A DNA stretch of 64,000 bases, taken from positions 248,001 to 312,000 of the forward strand of contig NZ_BALC01000003.1 in NCBI RefSeq assembly GCF_000612445.1, read 5' to 3'. The notes under the pieces are model-generated. The model was not told where the DNA came from. It saw only the letters and a list, made by a program, of their open reading frames with translations, and did no database searches. Source of the DNA: Liquorilactobacillus sucicola DSM 21376 = JCM 15457. Its GTDB lineage: Bacteria; Bacillota; Bacilli; Lactobacillales; Lactobacillaceae. Shown here piece after piece: positions 9,309-20,520 of the stretch; the stretch's first letter is position 1, and the number at the start of each line of letters is the position of its first letter. Made by a program: the position numbers and the translations under genes.

Positions 9309-9381
9309 TAGTAAAAAATTTACTAAATATAAATACAAATTATAATTTGAGTGATGTATAATGGCTGTGGAAGCGTTTGAT
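9309..9381 (+). promoter_or_regulatory. galM promoter with candidate GalR operator and cre site
   Basis: The 466-base gap between the divergent PTS and galM (8937-9402) is AT-rich and shows no ORF with a ribosome site. Its galM-proximal end holds an inverted repeat TAGTAAA-AAA-TTTACTA (9309-9325), which shares TTTACTA/TAGTAAA with sites before lacS and galK. A -10 box TATAAT is at 9357-9362, with a weak -35. TGGAAGCGTTTGAT (9368-9381) is a possible CcpA (cre) site just downstream of the -10. Confidence 0.55.
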
Positions 9382-9402
9382 TAATTATGGAGGTGCAGTT
9401 CT

Positions 9403-10428
9403 TTGGAAACAAAAAAGAGTATTTTTGGTAAATTTAGAGGACAAGACATTGTTAAATATACCCTGATAAATGATAGTCAGACCAGAATTTCAGTTCTGAA
9501 TTGGGGTGGGACTTGGCAGGAGTTTGTTGTGAATGAAAACGGAGTTGAACGGAATCTCATTTGGGGGCTTGACAGTATTGAGGAGTACCAACGTGTAGGT
9601 TTCTGTTTAGGACAGTCTATCGGACGAGTTGCGGGGAGAATTGGTGATGCTCAATTCAAAATAGATGGTCAGACCTATCATGTTGATATGAATGAACAAT
9701 CTCATTCATTACATGGGGGAAAAAATGGGTTCAACACTTTAATATTTGCTGGCGAATTAAGTCAGGAGGCTGATAGTGCAAACATTACTTTAAGCAAGCA
9801 TATCGAAGCGACTGATGACAATTATCCCGGAAACTTAGATGTTCAAATCAAGTTTACCTTAAATAATAACAATCGTGTTTCGATTGAATTTACAGGTGAT
9901 ACAGATTCCTCGACTTTATTTAATCCCACTAATCATGTTTATTGGAATCTCACTGATGATCGGACTAGTTTAGCGCAGCAGTGGCTGCAGATTCACAGCA
10001 TAAATCGTTTGGAATTCGATGTTGAGAAGGTTCCAACGGGGAAAAAGCTTGCGCTTCAAGGGACCGCGTATGATTTTTACAAAGCACAGTCAATGAAAAA
10101 TGCTTTAGAGCGGCTTAAAGCCGAAGACGGTGGGCTTGAATTCGACGATGCATACGAAGTGACGCCTAGTATGGGAGAGCCGATTGCAATTCTTGGTGAT
10201 ACTGCAAGACAGCGGCAAGTAGAGATATACTCGGATCGTAATGGGCTTATTATTTATACTGCCAATCCTTTTGATCCGCAAAAACAAGCATTGCACCAGT
10301 ATAACGCATTAGCAACAGAGGCTCAAACACTGCCTGATGCAGTTAATCACGAAGGGTTTGGAGATATCATCTTACGCCCAAAGCAACCTGTCACACATAC
10401 TATAAGTTATCAGTATTCAGTGCAGTAG
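9403..10428 (+). CDS. galM: Aldose 1-epimerase (galactose mutarotase)
   Basis: Interconverts beta- and alpha-D-galactose so that GalK receives the alpha anomer; it also acts on glucose. The 341-residue protein shows HSLHGGKNGFN, the substrate-binding NPTNHVYWNL (His), and the C-terminal ATEAQTLPDAVN that carries the catalytic Glu. Translation starts at a TTG at 9403, with GGAGG 9 bases upstream. It is a separate transcription unit just before lacS, in a block of galactoside genes, and its promoter shares an operator-like motif with lacS and galK. It is longer and more divergent than E. coli GalM but has the usual family architecture. Confidence 0.9.
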   Translation: METKKSIFGKFRGQDIVKYTLINDSQTRISVLNWGGTWQEFVVNENGVERNLIWGLDSIEEYQRVGFCLGQSIGRVAGRIGDAQFKIDGQTYHVDMNEQSHSLHGGKNGFNTLIFAGELSQEADSANITLSKHIEATDDNYPGNLDVQIKFTLNNNNRVSIEFTGDTDSSTLFNPTNHVYWNLTDDRTSLAQQWLQIHSINRLEFDVEKVPTGKKLALQGTAYDFYKAQSMKNALERLKAEDGGLEFDDAYEVTPSMGEPIAILGDTARQRQVEIYSDRNGLIIYTANPFDPQKQALHQYNALATEAQTLPDAVNHEGFGDIILRPKQPVTHTISYQYSVQ

Positions 10429-10445
10429 TGAAGCACTATTAGAGA

Positions 10446-10556
10446 GTGTGGGAAAAGAGCACATTTTGAGTAATTAAGTGTGGATTAATCATAGCAAGGA
10501 AACATGTTATGTTTGTAATTTCACAGTAGTTATCCAAATTTTGCCGTACACCACAC
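10446..10556 (-). repeat. Dispersed intergenic element, copy I, degenerate
   Basis: The palindromic body alone, in reverse orientation: GTGTGG (10446-10451) pairs with CCACAC (10551-10556). Inside, GATTAATCATAGCAAGGAAAC and TTATGTTTGTAATTTCACAGT align with the corresponding parts of the copy at 62833-62941. The separate terminator hairpin of the full element is missing, but a run of seven T follows the right arm, so it may still terminate galM. Confidence 0.5.
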
Positions 10557-10739
10557 TTTTTTTGTCTTTAAACGAGAAGTTGCTTGAGTAAATGCAACAT
10601 ATCAGAACGTGATTTACTAAAATCAGCTAGTAAAAGAAATAACTAACATACGAATAGCCCGCTTGGCAAAATTATTTGCCGATGTTGGGGATGGAAAGAT
10701 AGTTATGACAGCGCCTTTTCAGTGCTTTTTGTAAAGTTA

Positions 10740-10802
10740 ACTAAAACTTTTTGCTATTTTTTAGTAAAAACCATTGACTTAAATGCTGAAATCGGTTACA
10801 TT
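10740..10802 (+). promoter_or_regulatory. lacS promoter and candidate GalR operator
   Basis: Promoter TTGACT (10774-10779), 17 bases, TACATT (10797-10802). Immediately upstream are ACTAAAA (10740-10746) and TTTTTTAGTAAAAA (10757-10770), two inverted copies of the ACTAAAA motif seen before galM and galK. This arrangement fits repression by GalR (19463), but that is inferred. Confidence 0.6.
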
Positions 10803-10844
10803 ATTCATTGTAAAATACTAAAAAGAAAGATGCGAGGCGATACT

Positions 10845-12803
10845 ATGATTGATACAAAGGTAACTGTCAAGGGACATAAGCATGATAGTCGGCAGATAAT
10901 TTCACGCTTATCCTATTCTTTTGGCGCGTTCGGTCATGATCTGTTTTATGCAACTCTGTCTACTTACTTCATTATGTTTGTAACGGCGCACTTATTCGAC
11001 AAAGACAGTGGCGGGCAAGGCGCTAGAATGATTGCTTATATCACACTGATTATTGCAGTGCTGCGTTTTGTAGAACTTGCAATTGATCCATTAATCGGGA
11101 ATGCGATTGATAACACTAACTCTCGCTGGGGGCATTTTAAACCATGGATCGTTGCTGGCGGAACAATAAGTTCTGTTATTATTGCTATTTTATTTACCAA
11201 TATGGGTGGTTTGAATACTTCAAACCCGGTTTTGTATTTGATTATTTTTGCTTTGCTGTACATCACAATGGATATTTTCTACTCATTTAAGGATGTTGGC
11301 TTTTGGTCGATGATTCCTGCTCTTTCCTTTGATTCGGCAGAACGGGAAAAAATTGCAACTTTTGCACGGGTTGGTTCTAATATAGGGGCTAACTTAGTTG
11401 GTATCGTTGTTATGCCGATCGTACTTCTTTTCTCAACGAAGTCTAATAGCGGCCAGGGGGATATTCACGGCTGGGTGGCTTTCGGATTGATCATTGCACT
11501 CATTACGGGACTTTCGGCAATTGTTGTTGGTGTTGGAACAAAAGAAAACGACTCTGAATTACGAAAAAATACTGAAAAAACCACATTTAAAGATGTTTTC
11601 AAAGTTTTATGTCGCAACGATCAGTTAATGTGGCTCGCCTTGACTTATGGTATCTACACAGCCGGAATAGCGATTACCAACTCACTTGAACTTTATTACT
11701 TTACTTATATTCTTGGTAATGCTTCACAATTTTCATTATTGGCTACACTTAACGCGGCCATTGGAATTATTTCGGTGCTGGCTTTTCCACCATTAGCTAA
11801 ACGTTTCAGCCGACGCAAGGTTTTCTTTTTAGCGATTGCGATAATGATATTCTCATTGATCTTGTTTACTTTCTCTGGCAACTCCTTGCTGCTGGTTTTG
11901 ATTTCGGCCGTTTTATTCTACATACCGCAGCCGCTTGTTTTTCTAGTTGTGTTGATGGTTTTGAGTGATTCAGTTGAATATGGACAACTGAAGTTCGGGC
12001 ATCGTGATGAGTCATTGACATTATCTGTCCGTCCTCTCCTTGATAAACTTGGCGGAGCTATCTCTAACGGTATCGTTGGTTTAACAGCTGTTTTAGCAGG
12101 GATGACGACGGGAGCTACTGCTGGTGATATTACCGCGCATGGACAAATGGTCTTCAAAATGATGATGTTTGGGGTGCCGGCTTTAATGGTTTTAACAGGG
12201 ACTTTCATTTTCTTTAAGAAGGTCAAATTGGATGAAAATATGCATGCAGCAATAGTTAGTGAGCTTGAAAAAACATGGCATAAACATTTAGATGGTGCTG
12301 CGACGACGCCTAACGTTGAGTCAACTGTAACCGAAAAAACGCTGCTTTATCAGGTACCAGTTACCGGAACGATGGTTAGTTTAGCCGATGTTGCGGATAC
12401 TAACTTTGCTTCTGGAGCTATGGGTAAGGGCTTTGCGATCAAACCTGCAGATGGTGGTGTGTATGCGCCATTTGATGGAGTGGTAGAGGCAACTTTCCCA
12501 TCGCGACACGCAATCGGGCTTCGTTCTGATACAGGAATTTTGACCCTGATACATGTGGGAATCGGCACCGTTAATATGCGGGGGACAGGTTTTGTCCAGT
12601 ATGTTGAAAAGGGAGATCGTGTCACTCGTGGGCAAGAACTAATTGAGTTCTGGGCACCAGCGATTGCTAAAGCTGGCTTTGATAATACAGTTATGGTTGT
12701 TATTACAAATTATAAAGATATTAAAAATTTCAAGTATTTAAAGGAAAATGGCTATATTACACACGGTGATAGTATCTTGCAGCTCTCGAATGCTACGTCT
12801 TAA
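10845..12803 (+). CDS. lacS: Galactoside permease of the GPH family with C-terminal IIA domain
   Basis: Imports lactose, melibiose, raffinose or galactose with protons, or by exchange for galactose. Of 652 residues, about 1-460 form a 12-helix GPH transporter (SYSFGAFGHDLFY, DPLIGNAIDNTNSRWG, FSRRKVFFLA) and about 500-650 a glucose-type IIA domain, with His570 in LTLIHVGIGTVNM. In streptococcal LacS, phosphorylation of this histidine by HPr tunes exchange. The frame opens at 10722, but GCGAGG lies 7 bases before the ATG at 10845, where the product begins MIDTKVTVKG. The alpha-galactosidase follows 81 bases later, so alpha-galactosides are the likely main substrate. Confidence 0.93.
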   Translation: MIDTKVTVKGHKHDSRQIISRLSYSFGAFGHDLFYATLSTYFIMFVTAHLFDKDSGGQGARMIAYITLIIAVLRFVELAIDPLIGNAIDNTNSRWGHFKPWIVAGGTISSVIIAILFTNMGGLNTSNPVLYLIIFALLYITMDIFYSFKDVGFWSMIPALSFDSAEREKIATFARVGSNIGANLVGIVVMPIVLLFSTKSNSGQGDIHGWVAFGLIIALITGLSAIVVGVGTKENDSELRKNTEKTTFKDVFKVLCRNDQLMWLALTYGIYTAGIAITNSLELYYFTYILGNASQFSLLATLNAAIGIISVLAFPPLAKRFSRRKVFFLAIAIMIFSLILFTFSGNSLLLVLISAVLFYIPQPLVFLVVLMVLSDSVEYGQLKFGHRDESLTLSVRPLLDKLGGAISNGIVGLTAVLAGMTTGATAGDITAHGQMVFKMMMFGVPALMVLTGTFIFFKKVKLDENMHAAIVSELEKTWHKHLDGAATTPNVESTVTEKTLLYQVPVTGTMVSLADVADTNFASGAMGKGFAIKPADGGVYAPFDGVVEATFPSRHAIGLRSDTGILTLIHVGIGTVNMRGTGFVQYVEKGDRVTRGQELIEFWAPAIAKAGFDNTVMVVITNYKDIKNFKYLKENGYITHGDSILQLSNATS

Positions 12804-12884
12804 GTAGAAAATGAGTAAACTGCGAAATATTTATAACGTATTAATGCGTCATAGTTGACGAATTTACTAAGGGAGTGCTTGTTG

Positions 12885-15107
12885 ATGGTACTTGAACAGA
12901 CAATTACAACACAAAAATTGATTCACATTGACGAAGAACAACTGATCTTTCATTTGCAAAACAGCCAAATATCATATGTTTTAGGCGTGGAGACTGGAGG
13001 GGTGCTAGCACATCTTTATTTTGGGCCGCGCATTCAGCGCTATCATGGTGAACGTCACTATCCCCGGATCGATCGCGGATTTTCTGGCAATCTGCCAGGA
13101 TCACTTGATAGAACTTATTCCAAGGATGATGTTCCACAAGAGTATTCTGGTAATAATACAGGCGACTATCGGTTACCGGCGGCGATAATCAGAGCAGCAA
13201 ATGGAGCGCGGACGACCGACTTTCGGTATAAAGATTACCGGGTACACACTGCTAAGCCTGAGTTGAAAGGTTTGCCGCAAACATATGTTGAAAGTGACGA
13301 CGAAGCGGATACGTTGACGATAATTATGGTTGATGAAACTTTGAATTTGCAATTAGAACTGGCATATACAATATATCGTGAGCGGTCGGTGGTCACACGC
13401 AGTGCCAAGCTAATCAATCTATCTGAAGAAACTGTCAATATCGAGAAGATCGCTTCGATGCAATTAGACTTACCGACGCGACCGTTAGAAGTTATTTCGT
13501 TGCCAGGTAGTTATGCACGTGAACGACAGATTAGCCGTCATGAAGTTCGCCGCGGTGTTACGCAGTTCGAAAGTCGGCGTGGTGGGAGTTCACATCATAT
13601 GAATCCCTTCATAGCACTAGTTGAACCGCAGACAACTGAATTCAACGGTGAAGCGTTGGGTATCTTGCTGATTTATTCGGGAAATCATCAGTTGAGCGTT
13701 GAACGTGATTCAATTGGTCAAACTCGTGTCACCGCTGGAATCAACGAATACAACTTTGATTGGCAGCTTGAACCTCAGCAAGTTTTTCAAACGCCTGAAA
13801 CTGCTATGGTTTATTCGACAACAGGACTTAACGGGATGTCACAGAGTTATCATAGCTTGTTGCGTGACCGAGTTGCTCGGGGAAAGCACCGGAATGCTGA
13901 ACGACCGATTTTGATTAATAATTGGGAAGCAACCTATTTTGATTTTGATGAAGATAAACTGCAGGAGATTTTAGATGCAGCAGCCCCTCTAGGTGTAGAG
14001 ATGTTTGTTCTTGATGATGGTTGGTTTGGACATCGTAATGATGATAATAGTTCATTAGGTGACTGGTTTGTTAACAAGAATAAATTGCCAGAAGGGTTAA
14101 CTAAAATTGCACAGCAAACGCGTGCCAAAGAAATGAAATTCGGATTATGGTTTGAACCAGAAAATATCTCTGAAGATTCTGAGTTGTTTAAAGCACATCC
14201 CGAATGGGTTTTAGGCGTACCGCAACGTGGAAGGACCTTGTCGCGAAATCAATATGTTCTTGATTTCAGCCAACCAGATGTAGTTGAAAACCTGTTTCAA
14301 CAGATGACAGCTATTCTTGATAAGGTTCCAGTGGATTACATCAAGTGGGACATGAATCGGAATCTGACAGAGGTCTACTCACCCTTAACTAAACCAGAGC
14401 ATCAAGGAGAAATCAGTCACCGTTATATTTTAGGTGTTTATGAATTGATGGAACGCTTGCGAACACGCTATCCCCAAATATTATTTGAAGGCTGTTCAGG
14501 CGGTGGTGGCCGCTTTGATGCCGGACTATTGTATTATATGCCGCAGAGTTGGACCTCTGATAATAATGATCCTATTGAACGTTTGAAGATTCAGTATGGA
14601 ACATCATTAGTCTACCCGATTTCAGCGGTTGCTGCTCATGTCGGTACAAGTCCAGATGAACTTCTGGGGCGTTCTACCAGTATGGATATGCGCAGTGCGG
14701 TTGCAATGAGCGGAGTTTTAGGGTACGAACTTGATGCCTCTAAGTTGAGCCTTGCTGATCGCAAGGCTGTTAAGACTCAGATTCAGTTTTACAAACAACA
14801 CCGCCGGCTGATTCAGTACGGAACATTTTATCGATTGGAAAGTCCTTTTACTTCCAACACGGTTGCATGGTTATTTGTCAGCCCAGATAAAAGCGAGGCA
14901 TTGCTCTACCGCTTCATTGTTCAGGGAGTTGTTCAGCCTGAACCGCACATTACAACATTAGCGGGATTAGATCCACAGTGCAATTATGTGGATGTTGATA
15001 GTCAGCTAGTATACGGCGGCGATGAGCTGATGAATGTCGGACTGTACACAACTCCTGTGCAAACGAATGACTTTACGGCTCAGATCAATTACTTTACGGC
15101 GCAGTAG
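12885..15107 (+). CDS. Alpha-galactosidase, GH36 family (MelA/AgaA type)
   Basis: Cytoplasmic hydrolysis of melibiose, raffinose and stachyose to release galactose. At 740 residues it is standard for lactobacillal GH36. Catalytic nucleophile Asp489 in IKWDMNRN, acid/base Asp559 in SWTSDNNDP, and the CSGGGGRFD motif lie in the expected order. GGGAG lies 9 bases upstream of the ATG at 12885; the frame is open to 12855. It follows lacS in the same direction and precedes galK, so it links transport with the Leloir pathway. Compared with the GH36 enzyme at 506-2677 it keeps all the textbook motifs; the two are distant paralogues. Confidence 0.94.
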   Translation: MVLEQTITTQKLIHIDEEQLIFHLQNSQISYVLGVETGGVLAHLYFGPRIQRYHGERHYPRIDRGFSGNLPGSLDRTYSKDDVPQEYSGNNTGDYRLPAAIIRAANGARTTDFRYKDYRVHTAKPELKGLPQTYVESDDEADTLTIIMVDETLNLQLELAYTIYRERSVVTRSAKLINLSEETVNIEKIASMQLDLPTRPLEVISLPGSYARERQISRHEVRRGVTQFESRRGGSSHHMNPFIALVEPQTTEFNGEALGILLIYSGNHQLSVERDSIGQTRVTAGINEYNFDWQLEPQQVFQTPETAMVYSTTGLNGMSQSYHSLLRDRVARGKHRNAERPILINNWEATYFDFDEDKLQEILDAAAPLGVEMFVLDDGWFGHRNDDNSSLGDWFVNKNKLPEGLTKIAQQTRAKEMKFGLWFEPENISEDSELFKAHPEWVLGVPQRGRTLSRNQYVLDFSQPDVVENLFQQMTAILDKVPVDYIKWDMNRNLTEVYSPLTKPEHQGEISHRYILGVYELMERLRTRYPQILFEGCSGGGGRFDAGLLYYMPQSWTSDNNDPIERLKIQYGTSLVYPISAVAAHVGTSPDELLGRSTSMDMRSAVAMSGVLGYELDASKLSLADRKAVKTQIQFYKQHRRLIQYGTFYRLESPFTSNTVAWLFVSPDKSEALLYRFIVQGVVQPEPHITTLAGLDPQCNYVDVDSQLVYGGDELMNVGLYTTPVQTNDFTAQINYFTAQ

Positions 15108-15246
15108 TTGGGTATAGCACATAAGAATTGCGGTAAGTTTCTGAAAGAGGAAGATAATTTTCCAATAGTCATTAGATGTTGGATATTAATTGTGAATGTA
15201 ATCGAAGTTTGAGTATAGGTAATTTATGATTAAGTATAAGAGCCGG

Positions 15247-15318
15247 ACTATTGAAATACGTTTATACGGACTAAATAAAGAGCTAGGTTAAAATTTGACT
15301 TTTGACCTAGCTCTTTTC
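15247..15318 (+). repeat. Dispersed intergenic element, copy B (terminator half)
   Basis: Contains ATACGTTTATACGGACTAAA followed by a hairpin at 15279-15314: AGAGCTAGGTTAAAA pairs with TTTTGACCTAGCTCT through one G-U pair and is followed by TTTT. The palindromic half seen in other copies is not recognisable upstream. It probably terminates the lacS-alpha-galactosidase transcript ahead of the galK promoter. Confidence 0.75.
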
Positions 15319-15435
15319 TGCGTTTAGTCAAGGGGAAACTGGGGGATGTTCAAACTGCACTACGGAACTTCTCCAAGGTATCCTGCATGTCATATCGCGG
15401 ATAGCAAAGGCTTAAATTCAATGCGTGCAAAGGCC

Positions 15436-15651
15436 AAAAAGATATATTGTATATATATCTTTTTAGTTAAACATAAATTAAAAATGACAAATTTGGGAAA
15501 AAACGCCTTAAAATATGCAATTATTTAAATGCTTTTGCATATATCATCTTCTTAGTGTTAAACGCTATCATTATTAATTTAAAAGGATTATTAAGTGTTG
15601 ACAAGAGCTGAGTTTTGAATTATATTCAAGTTGATAAAGTTTTACTAAAAA
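15436..15651 (+). promoter_or_regulatory. galK promoter region: hairpin, cre-like site, promoter, GalR-like operator
   Basis: The region 15320-15669 has no convincing gene. It holds an AT hairpin (15436-15464, AAAAAGATATAT with TATATATCTTTTT), a cre-like TGTTAAACGCTATCA (15556-15570), a strong promoter TTGACA (15598-15603), 17 bases, TATATT (15621-15626), and TTTTACTAAAAA (15640-15651). The last lies where it would block RNA polymerase just after the start point and is the third copy of the gal-block motif. Confidence 0.7.
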
Positions 15652-15669
15652 CATTTGGGGGTTTTAACT

Positions 15670-16839
15670 ATGAAAATAACGGACTTAAAACAAGAATTCT
15701 TAACAACTTTTGCTACGCAACCGGAGCATGTCTTCTTTTCACCTGGACGGATCAACCTAATCGGCGAACATACAGATTACAACGGAGGACATGTTTTCCC
15801 TTGTGCAATAAGCATTGGAACGTATGGAGTCTACGCTGCTCGAACGGATAGCACGGTTCGGATGTATTCTGCTAATATTCCGGACCAGGGTATCGTTGAA
15901 TTTGATATTAACAACTTAACTTACGATAAGGCTGCAGGCTGGACAAATTATCCCAAGGGAATGCTCAATGAATTAACTAAAACAGGTGTTGAGTTTGATC
16001 ATGGCTTTGATCTATATGTTAATGGTAATCTGCCGGATGGTGCAGGGCTATCGTCGTCAGCATCTATTGAGCTGTTGATGGGAATTGTAGCTAAGGTCGG
16101 TTTTGAACTGAATATCAGTCAATTAGATTTGGTTAAACTAGGTCAAAAGGTTGAGAATAACTATATTGGCGTTAATTCTGGAATCATGGACCAGTTTGCT
16201 ATCGGAATGGGCAGAAAGGATCAAGCTATCCTGTTAGATACGAACACGATGGAGTATTCTTATGCACCGGTTAAATTGGGCAATAATGTGATCGTTATTA
16301 TGAATACAAATAAACGGCGTGAACTGCAAGATTCAAAATACAATGAGCGACGCTCTGAATGTGAAGAGGCATTGAGACGTTTGCAGACTAAACTCGACAT
16401 TAAATCGCTTGGTGATTTAACTGAAAGCAGTTTTGATGAGGCTGCATATTTGATCAACGATGAAACTTTGATCAAGCGTGCTCGACATGCTGTGTTTGAG
16501 AATCAACGGACTATTCGTGCTACTAAGGCCTTAGCTGACAATGATCTGAATTCATTTGGCAGCTTAGTTACGGCCTCCCACGTATCGCTTCATTTCGATT
16601 ATGAGGTAACCGGCAAAGAACTCGATACTTTAGCCGAGACGGCATGGCAACAAGAAGGTGTTTTAGGAGCACGTATGACAGGCGCTGGTTTTGGTGGTTG
16701 CGCGATCGCAATTGTTAATAAACAGCATGTAGATGCTTTCAAGAAAAATGTCGGCAAAGCATATCGTGAAACTGTCGGTTACGATGCTGATTTCTACATT
16801 GCTGAAATTGCTGATGGGCCGCGTGAATTAAAGGCTTAG
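15670..16839 (+). CDS. galK: Galactokinase
   Basis: Phosphorylates alpha-D-galactose to galactose-1-phosphate with ATP, the first step of the Leloir pathway. The 389-residue protein belongs to the GHMP kinases: the galactokinase signature PGRINLIGEHTDYNGG near the N-terminus, the ATP-binding LPDGAGLSSSASIE around residue 120, and GARMTGAGFGGCAIA near the C-terminus. GGGGG lies 8 bases before the ATG at 15670; an upstream in-frame start at 15655 lacks this support. It heads the galK-galE-galT-galR cluster, with its own promoter. Confidence 0.96.
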   Translation: MKITDLKQEFLTTFATQPEHVFFSPGRINLIGEHTDYNGGHVFPCAISIGTYGVYAARTDSTVRMYSANIPDQGIVEFDINNLTYDKAAGWTNYPKGMLNELTKTGVEFDHGFDLYVNGNLPDGAGLSSSASIELLMGIVAKVGFELNISQLDLVKLGQKVENNYIGVNSGIMDQFAIGMGRKDQAILLDTNTMEYSYAPVKLGNNVIVIMNTNKRRELQDSKYNERRSECEEALRRLQTKLDIKSLGDLTESSFDEAAYLINDETLIKRARHAVFENQRTIRATKALADNDLNSFGSLVTASHVSLHFDYEVTGKELDTLAETAWQQEGVLGARMTGAGFGGCAIAIVNKQHVDAFKKNVGKAYRETVGYDADFYIAEIADGPRELKA

Positions 16840-16893
16840 AATATTAAAAGTAAAAAGTAGTACTTGGAATGAGAATTGATTGGAGGAATTAGC

Positions 16894-17898
16894 ATGGCAG
16901 TTTTGGTTTTAGGCGGGGCTGGTTATATCGGTTCCCATGCGGTTGATCGTTTGATTCAAAAAGGATACGATGTTGCGGTAGTTGATAATTTGGTAACTGG
17001 TCATCGGGCGGCTGTAAACAATAAAGCCCGTTTTTACGAAGGTGATATTCGAGATGCAGCATTTTTAAATTCAGTTTTTGAACAGGAAAAGGTTGAAGGT
17101 GTAATTCATTTCGCGGCATTTTCAATTGTGCCAGAGTCAATGAAAGATCCTTTGAAGTACTTCGATAATAATACAGCAGGGATGGTTAAGCTATTGGAGG
17201 CAATGGCAAGATACAATGTTAAAAAGATCGTATTTTCATCGACTGCAGCAACTTATGGTGAGCCTAAAGAGGTACCTATCCGAGAGACTGCTCCGCAGGT
17301 TCCAACCAATCCCTATGGTGAAAGTAAACTGGCTATGGAGAAGATCATGCACTGGTCAGATATCGCCTATGGAATCAAGTTTGTAGCTTTGCGTTATTTT
17401 AATGTGGCTGGGGCAAAGCCGGATGGCAGTATTGGTGAAGATCATCATCCGGAAACTCATCTAGTACCTATTATTTTACAAGTTGCTGCCGGGGAACGAG
17501 AACAGCTGCAGATTTTTGGTAATGATTATCCAACACCAGACGGAACCAATGTGCGAGATTACGTACATGTCATTGACTTAGCCGATGCTCATATATTGGC
17601 TCTCGAATATTTGAAACAGGGACATGAAAGTAATGCTTTCAATCTTGGTTCTTCGACAGGTTTTTCTAACAAACAAATACTTGATGCTGCGCGTTCTGTA
17701 ACCGAGCGACCGATTCCAGCTGTTAATGCCCCTCGGCGAGCAGGTGATCCAAGTACACTAATTGCCGCAAGTGATAAGGCACGCAGCATCTTGGGCTGGA
17801 AGCCGCAATATGATGATGTTAAAGAAATTATTAAAACGGCTTGGAATTGGAAGAAAAATGCGCCGGCAGGTTATGATGATCGAGGGGGCAATGAATAA
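16894..17898 (+). CDS. galE: UDP-glucose 4-epimerase
   Basis: Interconverts UDP-galactose and UDP-glucose with bound NAD. The 334-residue protein has the Rossmann motif [11 protein letters not shown] at the N-terminus, the active-site Ser region [11 protein letters not shown] and the catalytic Tyr-Lys pair in [16 protein letters not shown] lies 7 bases before the ATG at 16894. Its stop overlaps the galT start by one base (TAATG), so translation is coupled. It is the second gene of the gal operon. Confidence 0.96.
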   Translation: MAVLVLGGAGYIGSHAVDRLIQKGYDVAVVDNLVTGHRAAVNNKARFYEGDIRDAAFLNSVFEQEKVEGVIHFAAFSIVPESMKDPLKYFDNNTAGMVKLLEAMARYNVKKIVFSSTAATYGEPKEVPIRETAPQVPTNPYGESKLAMEKIMHWSDIAYGIKFVALRYFNVAGAKPDGSIGEDHHPETHLVPIILQVAAGEREQLQIFGNDYPTPDGTNVRDYVHVIDLADAHILALEYLKQGHESNAFNLGSSTGFSNKQILDAARSVTERPIPAVNAPRRAGDPSTLIAASDKARSILGWKPQYDDVKEIIKTAWNWKKNAPAGYDDRGGNE

Positions 17899-19365
17899 TG
17901 GAAACAACTGTTGACCAATTTGCAGAAGCAGTCATTGCCTCACCGTCTCAATATTCTGGGATGGATCGAATCTATATCCATAATCGAATCCTTGCACTGG
18001 TTGGTGATGCTGAGCCCTTAGCCGCAACAGATGAGCGTTTAGTCAGTTTAGCAGATGCTTTGGTTCAAACTGCGATCAAAAATGAAAAGATTGGGGATAC
18101 ACAGTCAGAACGTGAGATCTTAAGCGATCAGTTAATGGATCTTGTGACGCCACTGCCATCGGTTTTGAATCAAGTTTTCTGGGATAAGTACCAAACAAGC
18201 CCTCAGGCGGCGACTGATTATTTTTTCGATTTGAGTAAATCCAATGACTATATCAAGACGCGTGCACTTGCTAAAAATGTTGTTTTTCCAGCAATGACAG
18301 CTTTCGGTGAATTAGAAATAACGATTAACTTGTCGAAACCAGAGAAGGATCCCAAAGCTATTGCGGCAGCACGCAATCAGCCCCAAAATGGATATCCATT
18401 GTGTCAATTATGTATGGAAAACGAGGGTTATCGCGGGCGCTAGGCTATCCATCACGCAGTAATCACCGCATTGTTCGACTGACTTTAGGCGGTGAGACTT
18501 GGGGCTTTCAGTATTCCCCTTATGCATACTTTAATGAACATTCGATTTTCTTAGATAAAATTCATCGTCCAATGGTAATCAACCGGCAAACTTTCGCTAA
18601 TTTACTGGAAATCATTAAGCAGTTTCCACATTACTTCGTGGGCAGTAATGCGGATCTACCAATCGTTGGAGGATCTATGCTGTCGCACGATCATTATCAA
18701 GGTGGGCGCCATGAATTTCCAATGATGAAAGCACCAATTGTAAGGCAGGTTGATCTGGGTATTTCTGGGGTTGAAGCCGGAATAGTTAAGTGGCCGATGT
18801 CGACTATCCGTTTGACTGGCAGTGATACAAATGCGTTGATTGATGCAGCGGTGAGAATTCATGAAGTCTGGAAAAACTATTCAGATGAAAACGTTGATGT
18901 ACGTGCTTATACTGCAGGCGAACGCATCATACAACAACACCAATTGCGTATAGGTTGGGAGATAAGTATGTTTTGGATATAGTTTTGCGAGATAATCAAA
19001 CTTCAACCGAATTTCCAGACGGAATCTTTCATCCGCATCAAGATGTACAACATATCAAGAAGGAAAACATAGGTCTGATTGAGGTTATGGGTCGAGCTAT
19101 TTTGCCAGCACGTTTAAAAAATGAACTGCAAGAGGTTGCAAAATATCTCTTAGGCTATCATAATCAAATTGTAGCAAGTCATAGAAAGTGGGCTGATGAT
19201 TTGAAGGTCAAGTATGACTTTAATGACGAAAATGTTACTGAGATCATTGACCATGAAGTTGGCAAAGTCTTTGCGCGGGTACTCGCAGATGCGGGAGTTT
19301 TCAAGTGGGATGAAGCTGGAGCTGCGGCCTTTGATCAATTCTTAACAGTTGTTAAGGGAGATTAA
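17898..19365 (+). pseudogene. galT: UDP-glucose--hexose-1-phosphate uridylyltransferase, two frameshifts
   Basis: Exchanges UMP between UDP-glucose and galactose-1-phosphate. It is the Firmicutes (class II) form: the uridylylated histidine motif [12 protein letters not shown] is intact. The frame breaks twice. Near 18441, GGTTATCGCGGGCGCTAGG stops the first part, while [18 protein letters not shown] continues one base back. Near 18924, GAACGCATCAT stops matching the family, while HHTTTPIA...[10 protein letters not shown] continues one further base back. Restoring one base at each site (CGCCTAGG and CGCCATCAT) gives about 489 residues, the normal length. Both breaks look like loss of one C from a CC pair. 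In a galactose-using operon with intact neighbours, sequencing error or very recent mutation is likely. Confidence 0.88.
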
Positions 19366-19395
19366 ATAATTTTTTACACCAAAAACTTACGGAAT

Positions 19396-20464
<1,069 letters not shown>

Positions 20465-20520
20465 TTTTTTGAAATAGTTGTAATGAGTCGATGACACATA
20501 TGTTTTTTTAATGCCGCAAA

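Noticed and set aside
15346-15528. 60-codon open frame before galK
   Set aside because: GGGGG abuts the ATG with no spacing, the composition is non-coding, and it crosses an AT hairpin and the galK regulatory region.
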